NCBI GenBank assembly: GCA_963576565.1
Contig: OY755042.1
Span: 12,006,262 to 12,070,261, forward strand
Reading direction: 5' to 3'
Source: Aspidapion aeneum
Taxonomy: Eukaryota > Arthropoda > Insecta > Coleoptera > Brentidae
DNA: 64,000 nucleotides
The notes below the pieces were generated by a model. The model saw only the letters and a program-made list of their open reading frames with translations, did no database searches and had not been told where the DNA came from. Below are positions 33,001 through 38,289 of the stretch, in pieces (the stretch's first letter is position 1; every line of letters starts with the position of its first letter). The translations under genes were made by a program, and so were the position numbers.

Positions 33001-35977
33001 TACTACAGTCTAGATTTAACAATAGCGTTAATGGTACATTATATATTAGTTCACACTACTACTATAAGTAGTGTGAGATATGGTGATCGTAATTTTTTCG
33101 AGAAAAAAAAAAGTTGCTCCGATTTCAAAATTTTTTATATATCTTTGCGTTTCAGATGATTTTGAAACTTTTTTGTTTTGCTGTCTGTCTGTCTGTCTGT
33201 ATGTCTGTCTGTAACGACCAACCCGCATAACTCAAAAACCGCTTGTCCGATTTTAATGAAATTTGGTACCTAAGTTGGGTCTTGGGCCGTGATGGTCCCA
33301 TTTAAAAATGAACTAAATCCACCGAACGCAAGCCAAATAAAAGGGTGGGGGTTGATTCCAAAAATTAGCGTTTATGTGAAAATATGGCGTGTGTGATATC
33401 AAACGAAAGGTAATTAAGTCTGGAGTTTTAAAAAAAAAATTTGTTTATTTTTAAAAAAAGGGTGGGGGTAGATGTCAAAAATTAGAGTTTAAGTGAAAAT
33501 ATGGCGTGTGTGATATCAAACGAAAGGTAATTGAGTCTGGAGTTAAACAAAATACATTTTAGTTTTTTTAAAAAGGGTGGGGGGTAGATTGAAAAAATTT
33601 GAGTTTAAGTCAAAACATGGCTTGTGTGGTATCAAACGAAAGGTAATTGAGTCTGGAGTTGAAAAAAATATATTTCAGTTTTTGATTATATTGGCTCACA
33701 CTATAACTATAGTACCTAGTGTGAGCTTAGGTGCCCATAGATTGGCAGAGTATTTTTAAGTTCGATATAAAATCGTGGCGCGTATACATCTCCATTGGAT
33801 AAGTATCTTTAATAAACTTTAAAAAAAATATATTTATTTTATTTCTCCTTTTCTCATTTTATTTTGTGTTGCATAGCAAACTTTTTAAAAAAAAAGTAAA
33901 ACACTATTGTTTTACTCCTTTGTAAAAGATCTTTGATAGTGTCATCCTGGCTCTTATAGGCATTTTAATCGAGTAATAATAATGTCAGTATGAAAACGTC
34001 TTTAAGCTTGCCTGTATATTATTTGAAAAACGGTAAAAGTTAGTTTATAGTTTTCTACTGATAAAATTAGTTAGTTGATTTTGTTTACTTTTTTTGTAGG
34101 GATAAAACCATTTAAGTGCAGAATCTGCACATTTAGTTGCATCAAATCGTACGACCTGACGAAGCACATGATGTCGCATGGCGACAGCGATCAGCCGATG
34201 CTAGACAAGCCGTACGAGTGCGAGGTGTGCACCAAACGATTTCAGACCAAGTCGCATCTTTTCAGTCATTTTGACATGTAAGTGGTAATATAATCTTAAA
34301 TCCCATGTAAGGGTGACCATTCATAAACGCAACCCTCTGTTAAAATTTTCCGTAGAAAGATAACCACACTAATTGACCATTTTTTTACTTTTGAATTCTA
34401 CAAAAAGTTATCTTTTCAAAAATACCACACTCTAATAAAAAAAAAATAGTATTATTTTATTTATTTTTTCAATTATTTTTTTGTTTGGTCTCTATAATTG
34501 AAAAGTTAAGGACGTCTGCAAACGCCCATTCACAAAATGTTAAACTTTGGTGAAATTGGCACCTAAGTGGTTAGGATATGGGGATCGTGTTGCGATTAAA
34601 ATTACTCTTGAAGCAATGGAGCTAAGGTGAAATAAATGACATGTTGCCGGGTGGCACCATTATGTTTTTGAAAGTGTCAAACGCATATCAACATATCACT
34701 TTGGTTAGTATAACAAAAAGGTGGCTGAAAATATAAAGGCCATTATAGTTATTTTTTTAGAAAGTCCGAAAAGTAATGCTTTTCCCGCACGAAAGAAACT
34801 TTGTGCACGTGTTGGGATATGCAATAAGTAAAAAAACTGAAAAATCTAGAACAGTACTAATTAATGTTTTGACGCTTGTCTGGCGCCACTTGAATGTTTA
34901 TATTTCTGTTGATATAGCCAAGGCCAACACAAAAACAGAGGCCACGACCCTGAAAAAATCAGCTGTTCTCCCGGGGCTGAATTTTACATTGGGTCTTATA
35001 GGAGGTCAGACGTTTTATTATGATATTTTCAAAATGGCACTACAGATTTCCGCGAAAATTCAGCAAAATATTCTCAGACACCATCCCGATATTCCACCAA
35101 AGTTTTGTAAGGAAGCAACATGATTAAAAGGTTAAAATCTTCAAGATTTAGCATTCCTTATTTTGAATTCAAATTACCCGCCATCTACCACATCGAAACT
35201 GTTATATTTGACGTGTATTTGACTTTGGCATCTGTGATTGTCACATTCGCTTCTGCTTTAAACTTAATTTTTGTGTGAGCTAATGAAGCAGCTATGAAAA
35301 GTTAAGGATTACTATACATTTAAAAAAAATTATTCTGCCAGAATAAAGTAAAAACAATCTCAAAAATGGCTTTATTAAAAAAAAATCAAATATTCATGAA
35401 CCGTCATTCCAACTTCAATATTTTATTGACAATCAGCTGTGCCGTAACGTGGCCATCAAAAAAAAATCAGCCCCGGATATGACGTCAACAAAGTGTAGGA
35501 TCGTGGCCTGTCCGTTTTGATAGCCCTGATATAGCCAAAAAAGAAACAAAAGCCTAAATCACAGCCATCTCGATGCCTTGAGTGAGGAATCCGCTCGGTG
35601 TTAAACAGAGCGGTGTTGTTGCTGTATTTTTTATAGAACCTTAAAAATTCAAAAACCAGCCTTTCAAAACAAACCAAAATTATTTTGTCTAGAATCCCCA
35701 TAACATTAAAAAACCGGATACAAATAGGGTAATGTTATGTTTTCACGGTATTATTCGGTTACGCGATGGGGTTTACTTTCTGTTCTGACCATTAAAACTT
35801 AATAGTCAACCAAAAAGGTTATTCTTGTTGACATAAACAAGCATATTCAAAGGATCCTAACCCATTAAAAAAGTAGCAGTATCGAAAATCTATAATTTTT
35901 ATTGTTTATAAGATTTATTTAATTGCAGGTATCATCAAAGCTCCCAGTACACGGAAGAGAATGCAAAAGTGCAATAG
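1..35977 (+). CDS. Multi-C2H2 zinc-finger protein gene, 12 exons, 5' end outside window
   Basis: Twelve exons at 1-89, 5666-5820, 8799-8992, 9202-9284, 12879-13075, 14908-15151, 19637-19780, 26696-26855, 27364-27493, 31418-31585, 34100-34277 and 35929-35977 join into 596 codons plus TAG. All introns are GT-AG, and each phase matches the next exon; four fingers are completed only by splicing. I count 17 C2H2 fingers. The later ones are joined by TGEKP-like linkers (SGVRPH, TKEKPY, TGKPF, GETPY, GERPY, GIKPF), which points to a nuclear sequence-specific DNA-binding protein; target and role are unknown. No BTB, ZAD or KRAB domain is visible, but the N-terminus is missing. Orthology was not recognised, so no symbol is given. 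The exon chain was read by eye from splice signals and phase; cDNA was not available. Confidence 0.9.
90..635. other. Intron 1, proximal part: no element recognised
   Basis: AT-rich intronic sequence after the first donor. I see no coding similarity, no clear terminal repeats and no structured RNA here. Confidence 0.5.
636..3066. repeat. Tandem duplication of a ~278-bp unit, first copy split by a transposon
   Basis: The unit beginning AAATAGCGTGGAATTTAATA occurs at 636 and again at 2788. The first copy is interrupted after position 845 and resumes at 2718; the second copy (2788 to about 3066) is uninterrupted. The copies differ by only a few substitutions, so the duplication is fairly recent. 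It gives an occupied and an empty version of the same insertion site side by side. Confidence 0.85.
846..2717. mobile_element. Non-autonomous DNA transposon with CCCAAGTAACATT ends, copy 1
   Basis: The element begins CCCAAGTAACATT and ends AATGTTACTTGGG, a perfect 13-bp terminal inverted repeat. It is flanked by TA on both sides, and the neighbouring empty site at about 2990 carries a single TA, so the target duplication is 2 bp. It is 1872 bp long with no open frame of note, so it must have been moved in trans. A second copy lies at 36513-38216 and a relative with the same terminal hexamer at 17712-19345. TA duplication fits Tc1/mariner, but the other copy is flanked by AT, so the superfamily is uncertain. 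Confidence 0.85.
3746..4823. mobile_element. Mutator-like non-autonomous element with 9-bp target duplication
   Basis: The 9-bp sequence CTCCCGGGT occurs at 3737-3745 and 4824-4832. Between them lies a 1078-bp element with long imperfect terminal inverted repeats (about 110 bp) starting GCGTATTTACGTTTCCGTG. Long inverted ends plus a 9-bp duplication are the hallmark of MULE/Mutator elements. It interrupts unit 1 of the surrounding tandem repeat, which supports the boundaries. No transposase is encoded. Confidence 0.85.
3945..4345. repeat. Foldback array rich in ACCGA/TTCGG pentamers inside the Mutator-like element
   Basis: Two direct units (about 3950 and 4050-4165) are followed by an inverted one (4195-4340). 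Each contains AACCGAACCGAACC-type pentamers, an AAACTTTCCTGACTTC block and a GGATCCTAGAGG block. The array therefore folds on itself as the core of the MULE-like insert. Confidence 0.75.
5159..5212. repeat. Short insertion with ACCGAACCGAA core between 9-bp duplications
   Basis: GTTATAGAC occurs at 5159-5167 and 5204-5212, flanking 36 bp that include CGGACCGAACCGAAC. The paralogous unit at about 3664 has one GTTATAGAC and no insert, so this is a genuine insertion with duplicated target. Confidence 0.8.
5666..5820 (+). CDS. Zinc-finger gene, exon b: fingers 2-3
   Basis: Acceptor TTTTTAG before 5666 and donor ACACAG|gtatga. The exon encodes a shortened finger [18 protein letters not shown] (C-x2-C-x9-H-x3-H) followed closely by a standard finger starting [13 protein letters not shown] and ending HLYRH. 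The phase is 1 base in and 1 base out. The same short-plus-normal layout recurs in the exons at 12879 and 19637. The true frame is not the longest one here; the longest is a shadow. Confidence 0.9.
5842..7460. repeat. Intron 2: diverged internal repeats around a GGACGCCGCTGGAGAGTTTG motif
   Basis: Related blocks recur at about 6172, 6355, 6680, 6725, 6903 and 7070. Each has ACGGACG(C/T)CGCTGGAGAGTT-like sequence followed by AAGGAAATTTTATT and CTACAATAAAGTAT. The spacing is irregular (about 170-350 bp). The array is non-coding and its family is not recognised. Confidence 0.55.
7461..7924. other. Intron 2: no element recognised
   Basis: Mixed-composition intronic DNA with a slightly GC-richer patch at 7540-7680. 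A 71-codon open frame (7659-7874) has no recognisable domain and no splice or promoter context, so I do not call a gene. Confidence 0.4.
7927..8178. mobile_element. MITE, 252 bp, CTGCCGTCCTA ends
   Basis: Left end CTGCCGTCCTAAGCCAAAAA is mirrored by TTTTTGGCCTAGGACGGCAG at the right, about 20 bp with one mismatch. TA flanks both sides, as expected for a Tc1/mariner-type MITE. It is non-coding. Confidence 0.85.
8600..8765. repeat. Dispersed ~150-bp repeat, copy 1
   Basis: The block starting AAAAAAACATTTCCAAACTA and ending near GAAATGTTTTTGTTA also occurs at 19402-19545 and 40232-40380, with a partial copy at 26030-26105. All copies are on the same strand. It has no coding content and its family is not recognised. 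Confidence 0.75.
8799..8992 (+). CDS. Zinc-finger gene, exon c: finger 4 and basic tail
   Basis: Acceptor CTTTTTCGCAG before 8799, donor CATCAG|gtaaag. It encodes finger 4 ([17 protein letters not shown], then H four residues later), followed by a strongly basic segment with [18 protein letters not shown]. The basic stretch could serve as a nuclear localisation signal; this is inference. Phase 2 in, 0 out. Confidence 0.88.
9202..9284 (+). CDS. Zinc-finger gene, exon d: first half of finger 5
   Basis: An 83-nt exon with acceptor TTTATTTTTAG and donor AATAG|gtaata, only 209 bp after the previous exon. It encodes a short linker and the [10 protein letters not shown] half of a finger. The second half ([11 protein letters not shown]) is in the next exon 3.6 kb downstream, and the split arginine codon AG|G closes correctly. 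Confidence 0.85.
9415..9945. repeat. Inverted arrays of a 16-bp GC-rich repeat
   Basis: On the left (9415-9595) the unit AAAACCGCGCCGGAGC recurs at exact 16-bp steps for five units and then decays. On the right (about 9778-9940) the complement (GCGCGGTTTT-type) recurs at about 16-19-bp steps. The GC content is far above the neighbourhood. The arrangement looks like subterminal repeats of a DNA transposon; no transposase lies between. The open frames here (9187-9617) are by-products of the GC-rich repeats. Confidence 0.7.
10029..10458. mobile_element. Putative MITE with ATGCTACGGTGG ends
   Basis: ATGCTACGGTGG at the left and CCACCGTAGCAT at the right are exact inverted repeats 430 bp apart. 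The interior is AT-rich and non-coding. The target duplication is not clear, so the exact ends are uncertain. Confidence 0.6.
11515..11860. repeat. Three tandem units of ~160 bp ending ACACCCTGTA
   Basis: The block with AATGGTGTAAACTTGAAGAA followed by CCCTGTAAAAAGAAATAAT recurs three times, the last ending in CACCCTGTATATAC. It is intronic and non-coding; the ACAGGGTGT-like terminus resembles mariner MITE ends. Confidence 0.65.
12449..12498. repeat. Perfect hairpin, 22-bp arms
   Basis: TAAGGTCACTCATCGTCAAG and two further bases are mirrored exactly after a 6-nt spacer. No homologous partner is seen in the window apart from a weaker GGTCACTG nearby. Function unknown; it may be the core of a tiny foldback element. 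Confidence 0.8.
12879..13075 (+). CDS. Zinc-finger gene, exon e: rest of finger 5, fingers 6-7
   Basis: Acceptor CATTGTAG and donor TTCAG|gtaagt. It completes finger 5, then encodes the shortened finger [20 protein letters not shown] and finger 7 starting [17 protein letters not shown]. The latter pair is clearly paralogous to exon b (shared ENL-EH and C-FCKR...LI-HL-RH patterns). Phase 1 in, 1 out. Confidence 0.9.
13076..14600. other. Intron 5, proximal part: no element recognised
   Basis: AT-rich with scattered short open frames and no convincing protein similarity. Around 14180-14240 there are short repeats of GGCC(T/G)TA-type sequence. Nothing else could be assigned. Confidence 0.4.
14615..14750 (+). 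ncRNA. Degraded type I hammerhead-ribozyme repeat, third copy
   Basis: Sequence from about 14650 (ACAAAGGTGGCAC) to ATTAGATCTTGGAC matches the 60.5-kb hammerhead repeat along its length. The core CTGATGA is intact at 14681, and stem III CAGTTAACTG and the GTC cleavage triplet are kept. Stem II has collapsed, however, and GAAAC reads TAAAC, so this copy should be inactive. Confidence 0.65.
14908..15151 (+). CDS. Zinc-finger gene, exon f: finger 8 and acidic linker
   Basis: Acceptor GTTTATAG, donor ATTGA|gtaagt. Finger 8 begins [17 protein letters not shown]. The remainder is an unstructured acidic linker with [10 protein letters not shown] and [12 protein letters not shown], which separates the irregular N-terminal fingers from the C-terminal array. 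Reading on past the donor would give an immediate TAA, but the next exon continues the frame cleanly (GA|G, Glu), so I take splicing as correct. Confidence 0.87.
15537..17045 (-). pseudogene. LINE reverse-transcriptase relic (endonuclease-RT type)
   Basis: Reading the minus strand from 17045 gives [18 protein letters not shown], an RT palm motif. Further on comes a decayed active site of the YADDTVV type (here YAEDTVV after frame correction). From 15734 comes the typical C-terminal tail with [19 protein letters not shown]. Stops and frameshifts are frequent. A 636-bp MITE splits it at 16093-16728. The family is the common arthropod craft-like/CR1-RTE type; the clade is not certain. Confidence 0.75.
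16093..16728. mobile_element. Foldback MITE with 9-bp target duplication
   Basis: GTTATTAAT occurs at 16084-16092 and 16729-16737. Between them are inverted arms of about 200 bp (GGTGGATAGAATAGACCGGT at the left). A further inner inverted pair is built around TTTAGCCCGCTT and AAGCGGGCTAAA. The 9-bp duplication points to a Mutator-type transposase acting in trans. It interrupts the LINE relic. Confidence 0.85.
17183..17315. repeat. Dispersed ~125-bp repeat shared with 40.1 kb
   Basis: ATCTTTTCTTGAAACATTTC through AACAACCCCTCCAAGTTT is repeated at about 40113-40232 with some ten differences. In the 40-kb copy it is followed directly by the ~150-bp dispersed repeat. It is non-coding. Confidence 0.7.
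17712..19345. mobile_element. DNA transposon with CCCAAG ends, 1634 bp
   Basis: Begins CCCAAGAAACATTT and ends AAATGCTGCTTGGG (11 of 14 positions mirrored), flanked by TA on each side. The terminal hexamer matches the elements at 846 and 36513, but the interior differs and is rich in GACGTCGG-like words. No transposase is visible. Confidence 0.7.
19402..19545. repeat. Dispersed ~150-bp repeat, copy 2
   Basis: Same block as at 8600-8765, lying about 60 bp after the CCCAAG element. Confidence 0.7.
19637..19780 (+). CDS. Zinc-finger gene, exon g: finger 9 and first half of finger 10
   Basis: Acceptor GATTTTTAG, donor TTTGC|gtaagt. It encodes the shortened finger [19 protein letters not shown] (C-x2-C-x9-H-x4-H) and then CSECGKTFA. 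The other half of finger 10 is 6.9 kb downstream; the split codon GC|A gives alanine. This is the third example of the short-plus-normal finger module. Confidence 0.9.
20062..22037. mobile_element. Non-autonomous DNA element inserted in the LINE, 3-bp target duplication
   Basis: GCACAGTGCGGAC at the left is mirrored by GTCCGCACTGTGC at the right, and GCC flanks both sides (20059-20061 and 22038-22040). Removing the insert rejoins the LINE frame. A 3-bp duplication and CAC-type ends suggest the CACTA/Chapaev group, but no transposase is encoded, so this is tentative. Confidence 0.85.
20106..20248. repeat. Long hairpin near the left end of the insert
   Basis: Arms of about 40 bp around GACCTCAGAGGTAAAGG and CCTTTACCTCTGAGGTC, with an inner stem GCTCGGG/CCCGAGC. 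It begins 44 bp from the end of the host element, so it may be a foldback that inserted later. Confidence 0.75.
23610..25124 (-). pseudogene. CR1/jockey-like LINE ORF2, 5'-truncated
   Basis: The minus strand encodes RT from [14 protein letters not shown] through [16 protein letters not shown] and [16 protein letters not shown] frameshift follows near 24680, then [20 protein letters not shown] and the active site FADD. The C-terminal thumb extends to 23647. A short 3' tail ends in an A-run (a T-run at about 23608-23618 on the plus strand), as expected for target-primed reverse transcription. No RNase H is present. It lies opposite to the LINE just upstream. Confidence 0.87.
25128..25222. mobile_element. 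Short hairpin MITE at the LINE 5' junction
   Basis: A 95-bp near-palindrome with arms of about 40 bp (ACTTACTCAAGGAAGCATCT mirrored at the right). It abuts the truncated 5' end of the LINE, so it may mark the junction or have inserted there. Confidence 0.7.
25223..26695. other. Intron 7, distal part: AT-rich with one partial repeat
   Basis: Contains a partial copy of the dispersed ~150-bp repeat at 26030-26105. Otherwise no coding or structured feature was recognised. Confidence 0.5.
26696..26855 (+). CDS. Zinc-finger gene, exon h: rest of finger 10, finger 11, start of finger 12
   Basis: Acceptor CCTTGTAG, donor GGGAAG|gtaagt. It encodes [11 protein letters not shown] (end of finger 10), the linker SGVRPH, finger 11 starting [17 protein letters not shown], the linker TKEKPY and CNVCGK. 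Finger 12 is completed in the next exon. The open frame continues into the intron without meaning. Confidence 0.92.
26958..27251. mobile_element. Foldback insertion with 12-bp target duplication, hammerhead-like core
   Basis: AAGTAATTTCTT occurs at 26946-26957 and 27252-27263. The 294-bp insert is an inverted dimer with arms of about 110 bp. The right arm has CTGAAGA (27130-27136), a 6-bp stem GCCATC/GATGGC and GAAAC (27157-27161); the left arm is the mirror. Such cores are known from the terminal repeats of Penelope-like elements, but stems I and III are not convincing here. It lies wholly inside intron 8. Confidence 0.75.
27364..27493 (+). CDS. Zinc-finger gene, exon i: rest of finger 12, finger 13
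   Basis: Acceptor CTTTAG, donor ACACAG|gtacat. It encodes [15 protein letters not shown], the linker TGKPFP, and finger 13 starting [17 protein letters not shown]. Both are canonical spacings (x12 between second Cys and first His). Phase 0 in, 1 out. Confidence 0.92.
27985..28638. mobile_element. Mariner-type MITE, 654 bp
   Basis: Left AGGGTGTCCCATAACTTAGG is mirrored by the right CCTAAGTTATGGGACACCCT, continuing about 28 bp with one or two mismatches. TA flanks both ends. The interior is non-coding. Confidence 0.87.
28860..29312 (-). mobile_element. tRNA-derived SINE
   Basis: On the minus strand from 29312, a tRNA-like head contains an A-box-like GGTTCAGTAGGCG and an exact B box GGTTCGAATCC (complement at about 29247-29259), spaced as in a pol III promoter. 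It is followed by a non-tRNA body of several hundred bases with TGAGTATGAATG-type repeats near its end. It does not fold into a complete tRNA, so it is a SINE rather than a tRNA gene. The body end is approximate. Confidence 0.75.
29587..31151. mobile_element. Large palindromic element with ~185-bp arms
   Basis: The left arm at about 29587-29775 starts ACGGCACATTAATACATCAC and is mirrored at about 30970-31151. Between the arms sit a 650-bp MITE and about 530 bp of unmatched DNA. It is a foldback-type element; no target duplication was found. Confidence 0.75.
29787..30436. mobile_element. MITE with near-complete inverted arms, nested in the palindrome
   Basis: CAGTGTGTCCACGTAAGTTG at the left is mirrored at the right, and the arms continue for nearly 300 bp with few mismatches. 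TA flanks both ends. It inserted next to the outer palindrome's left arm. Confidence 0.87.
31171..31245 (+). ncRNA. Hammerhead-like core, weak
   Basis: CTGATGA at 31186-31192 is followed by a 3-bp stem GAC/GTC and GAAAC at 31210-31214. A possible stem III CGTT/AACG then leads to TA. Stem I has only about three pairs with an offset, so activity is doubtful. The wording GATGAAGAC...GTCGAAACG is typical of Penelope-like terminal repeats. Confidence 0.35.
31418..31585 (+). CDS. Zinc-finger gene, exon j: fingers 14-15
   Basis: Acceptor ACTTTTAG, donor CAAAG|gtaaaa. It encodes GETPYV, finger 14 starting [17 protein letters not shown], the linker FGERPYP and finger 15 starting [17 protein letters not shown]. 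The spacings are canonical, with classical CGK-F cores. Phase 2 in, 1 out. Confidence 0.92.
31648..32014. mobile_element. Second foldback insertion with 12-bp target duplication, hammerhead-like core
   Basis: CATATTTTATAA occurs at 31636-31647 and 32015-32026. The 367-bp insert is an inverted dimer; its right arm has CTGAAGA (31927-31933), stem GACGT/ACGTC and GAAAC (31949-31953), and its left arm is the mirror. Same architecture as 26958-27251 but different sequence outside the core. Confidence 0.75.
32225..32860. repeat. Minisatellite element, four ~118-bp units
   Basis: After TTTTATTTAACTTCAC and a short GTCTGACTATCTGTC stretch, four diverged units repeat AACATGCGGTTTTCA(T/G)ATTTATG, AATATAATTTTATGAACAAA and a G-rich GGGGTAAATT block. 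The same start (TTTTATTTAACTTCAC plus simple repeats) opens the array at 61020. Confidence 0.75.
33043..33727. mobile_element. Element with palindromic ends, (CTGT)n and central tandem repeats
   Basis: It is bounded by two related palindromes, CACACTACTACTATAAGTAG at 33052 and a similar one at 33693-33725 (both close with TAGTGTG). Inside are a (CTGT)n tract (about 33180-33213) and three units of about 118 bp with ATATGGCGTGTGTGATATCA and AACGAAAGGTAATT. The layout resembles DINE/Helitron-like non-autonomous elements, but Helitron ends were not confirmed. Confidence 0.65.
34100..34277 (+). CDS. Zinc-finger gene, exon k: finger 16 and most of finger 17
   Basis: Acceptor TTTTTGTAG, donor GACAT|gtaagt. 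It encodes GIKPFK, finger 16 starting [17 protein letters not shown], a 15-residue linker with [12 protein letters not shown], and finger 17 starting [17 protein letters not shown]. The final His pair needs the last exon. Phase 2 in, 2 out. Confidence 0.92.
34278..35928. other. Intron 11: no gene recognised
   Basis: A 115-codon open frame at 34776-35123 has no domain or motif I recognise. Parts of it recur loosely inverted near 35410-35550 (GGCCACGAC, GATATAGCC and ATCAGC blocks), suggesting a decayed repeat rather than a gene. Confidence 0.45.
35929..35977 (+). CDS. Zinc-finger gene, last exon: end of finger 17 and stop
   Basis: Acceptor AATTGCAG. The exon supplies [15 protein letters not shown] and TAG at 35975-35977. 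The histidine at its second residue completes finger 17 (H-x4-H), which confirms the join. A possible polyadenylation signal AATAAA lies about 135 bp downstream at about 36112, next to an A-run. Confidence 0.85.
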
Positions 35978-36512
35978 ATTGGAGTTATGTAAAAAATATA
36001 TAAAGTTTTGCAATCAATTTTAGTAAAAAACTAGGTTTACTATTTTTAAGAAAAGGATAATGGCCAAAAGTTCCTTGAATTGAAGTGTTTTTTTTAAATG
36101 TCGATCATTAAAATAAAAAAAAAAACACTTCATTTTTTATTTTCAGGTTCATGGGTTTAATCTCGGTGATTCCCAAAAATGTTTATTTTAAGAAATTAAT
36201 TAATTAATATGTGGCATACATAAACACGTTCCTTGTGGGTGCCCAAAGTACAGGCTCTGCAGGCGGAATCGAGGGGGGTGATTTTGAGCACCAAGTCGTC
36301 ACCTGAGAATTACACTGTCGTATCTCCACAAAACCTAATTTTCGGTAAAAGCGATTTAAAGAATTTGAGTTCTGAAAACACTACTTCTATCTGTTTTAAT
36401 AAATATTGAATATGTTATTTTCTTTAAATGCATTATGAGATTTCAAGAGACAGTTTTAAATTTAATATTTTTATACAGGGTGCTCTTATATATACAAAAG
36501 TTAAAATGCGAT

Positions 36513-38216
36513 CCCAAGTAACATTATTACCACTCAAGGTTTTATTAATTTGGTTCCAAGGTTATTTAGAGGGTGCTGTTATGACTTTTAGGATCAATTT
36601 GGCTACAAAAAGGTAATTTATATTGCCAATTACCTAAAGAGGTGTTATACAACCAAAAAGTGTTCTTCTGTTCATTTTAGATACTTTTGGTTTTATTGAT
36701 TTCTGATTTATAAAGATGGTCTTATAAAACCCTTTTACCTAAAGTTTTTAAAAAGAAATAAATAAAAACTTTGGTCTTTTAGTTTTTTTCATTACTTTAG
36801 GTCATAACAAAAGTGTTTTATAATAGAGCTAAAAGGGTTTTAAGAGTGGTAAATATAAACTTTAAACTTTTGGTTTTTGCCATTACTTTTAGGCATTTTA
36901 AACAGGTTTTATTGGAAGGCTTAAAGGTAAACTTAATTCTTTTGTATTTTTGGTTACCCATAGCTGCATATTAAATATTATTTAAATAGGCGGTCATATA
37001 AAACTTTGTTTCCTTAAGGGTTCTAACAGAAGTAAATAAATACTTTCGTATTTTAGTTTTTACTAGTACTAGTACAGATTGGTACCTACCTATTGCAAGA
37101 TTGATTATTTATTATCCTCCTGGGTAGGGCACCCAAGCCTAGATAAGGCCTGTTTAAACGGCCAATATAAGAGGTTTCCCTCCAACCTGCAGGCACAACG
37201 GATACTATTGCACTGGCCCTTCTGATTGTGTGCAAATTGCACGATGAAAAACATTTAAATTTAACACAACAGTTTAAAAAACAAATACAAAAAATTTAAG
37301 TGAGGTTATGTTCACTATGTTTACCTTCTCTTTTTTATTGGTTTCATAAGCGCACTCAAAAATCCTTGTTGCGACAGAGTAACAAATAAAACCAAGTGAC
37401 CACTATAAAACGATAATGGCGTATATAGAATTATTGTAAAAACATTGTAAAGAGAAAATATTTATCTAGTCGTTTTAGCAGTGTTTTTTAACAATAATTT
37501 TACTTTAATTTTGATTTATGTAAACCAAACAGACTTTTTTAATGGTGAATAGTGTAAATTATTTTTTTTATTTTAAATATTTGTTATTTAGTTATCAAAA
37601 AACTATTAAAAAGCATTTGTGAGCTGGCGCGCTTGTTTTGAGAGCTTTTCAGATACGATTTTATCAAAAAAATAAGTCTGGCAGGCAACTTGATGATCCA
37701 CAAAACGACAAACTCCTCATATATAGGTATATTTTTATATTATACAATAATTTTGGGACTCTGACATTTTTGGAAATTTTATGACCTAAATTTATTTATA
37801 TAGCCATTGTGAATCTAAAATATCGCTAAAGCTTTTATAGGAAAAATTCTTTACTCTAAAGGTATTATGGTATTCAACAGAATTGCTAGGATACCAAATT
37901 ACCAAATCTAGTTTTATAACAGGATAGAGGACGTTTCTAAGTTGCTTTTAGAACCTGGCATAATAGCTTTAGGCTCTAAAAGGTTCTATACTGGTGGAAC
38001 CGCTAGAGGGCGAAGCTAGCGTTTATTTCTTATGGTTTTATAATGAGTTTAATACATAGGTTGCCACCGCCAATTGGGGAGTCCCATTTAGGAGGTCTAA
38101 GGGGTATATAAGCGTAATAGGAACGTGCTAGCGACCAAACATTGAAACTAATGGTTTTAAGGAAAGGCGCTGGCAACCTTTTAGCTTCTGCTATAAATAA
38201 AGAAATGTTACTTGGG
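36513..38216. mobile_element. CCCAAGTAACATT element, copy 2, nested
   Basis: Same 13-bp inverted ends and high similarity over its length to 846-2717, but 1704 bp because of internal deletions. It is flanked by AT on both sides. It inserted into a GATACGACTTT subterminal repeat of the surrounding transposon, so it is younger than its host. Confidence 0.88.
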
Positions 38217-38289
38217 ATACGACTTTGTATTTCCAAACATAAGTTGAAAATTTACAAAGGGATAGATACGACTTTGTAATAAAACTAAA

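Noticed and set aside
34776..35123. 115-codon open frame in the last intron
   Set aside because: No recognisable motif, parts recur inverted nearby, and no splice or promoter context; most likely repeat-derived.
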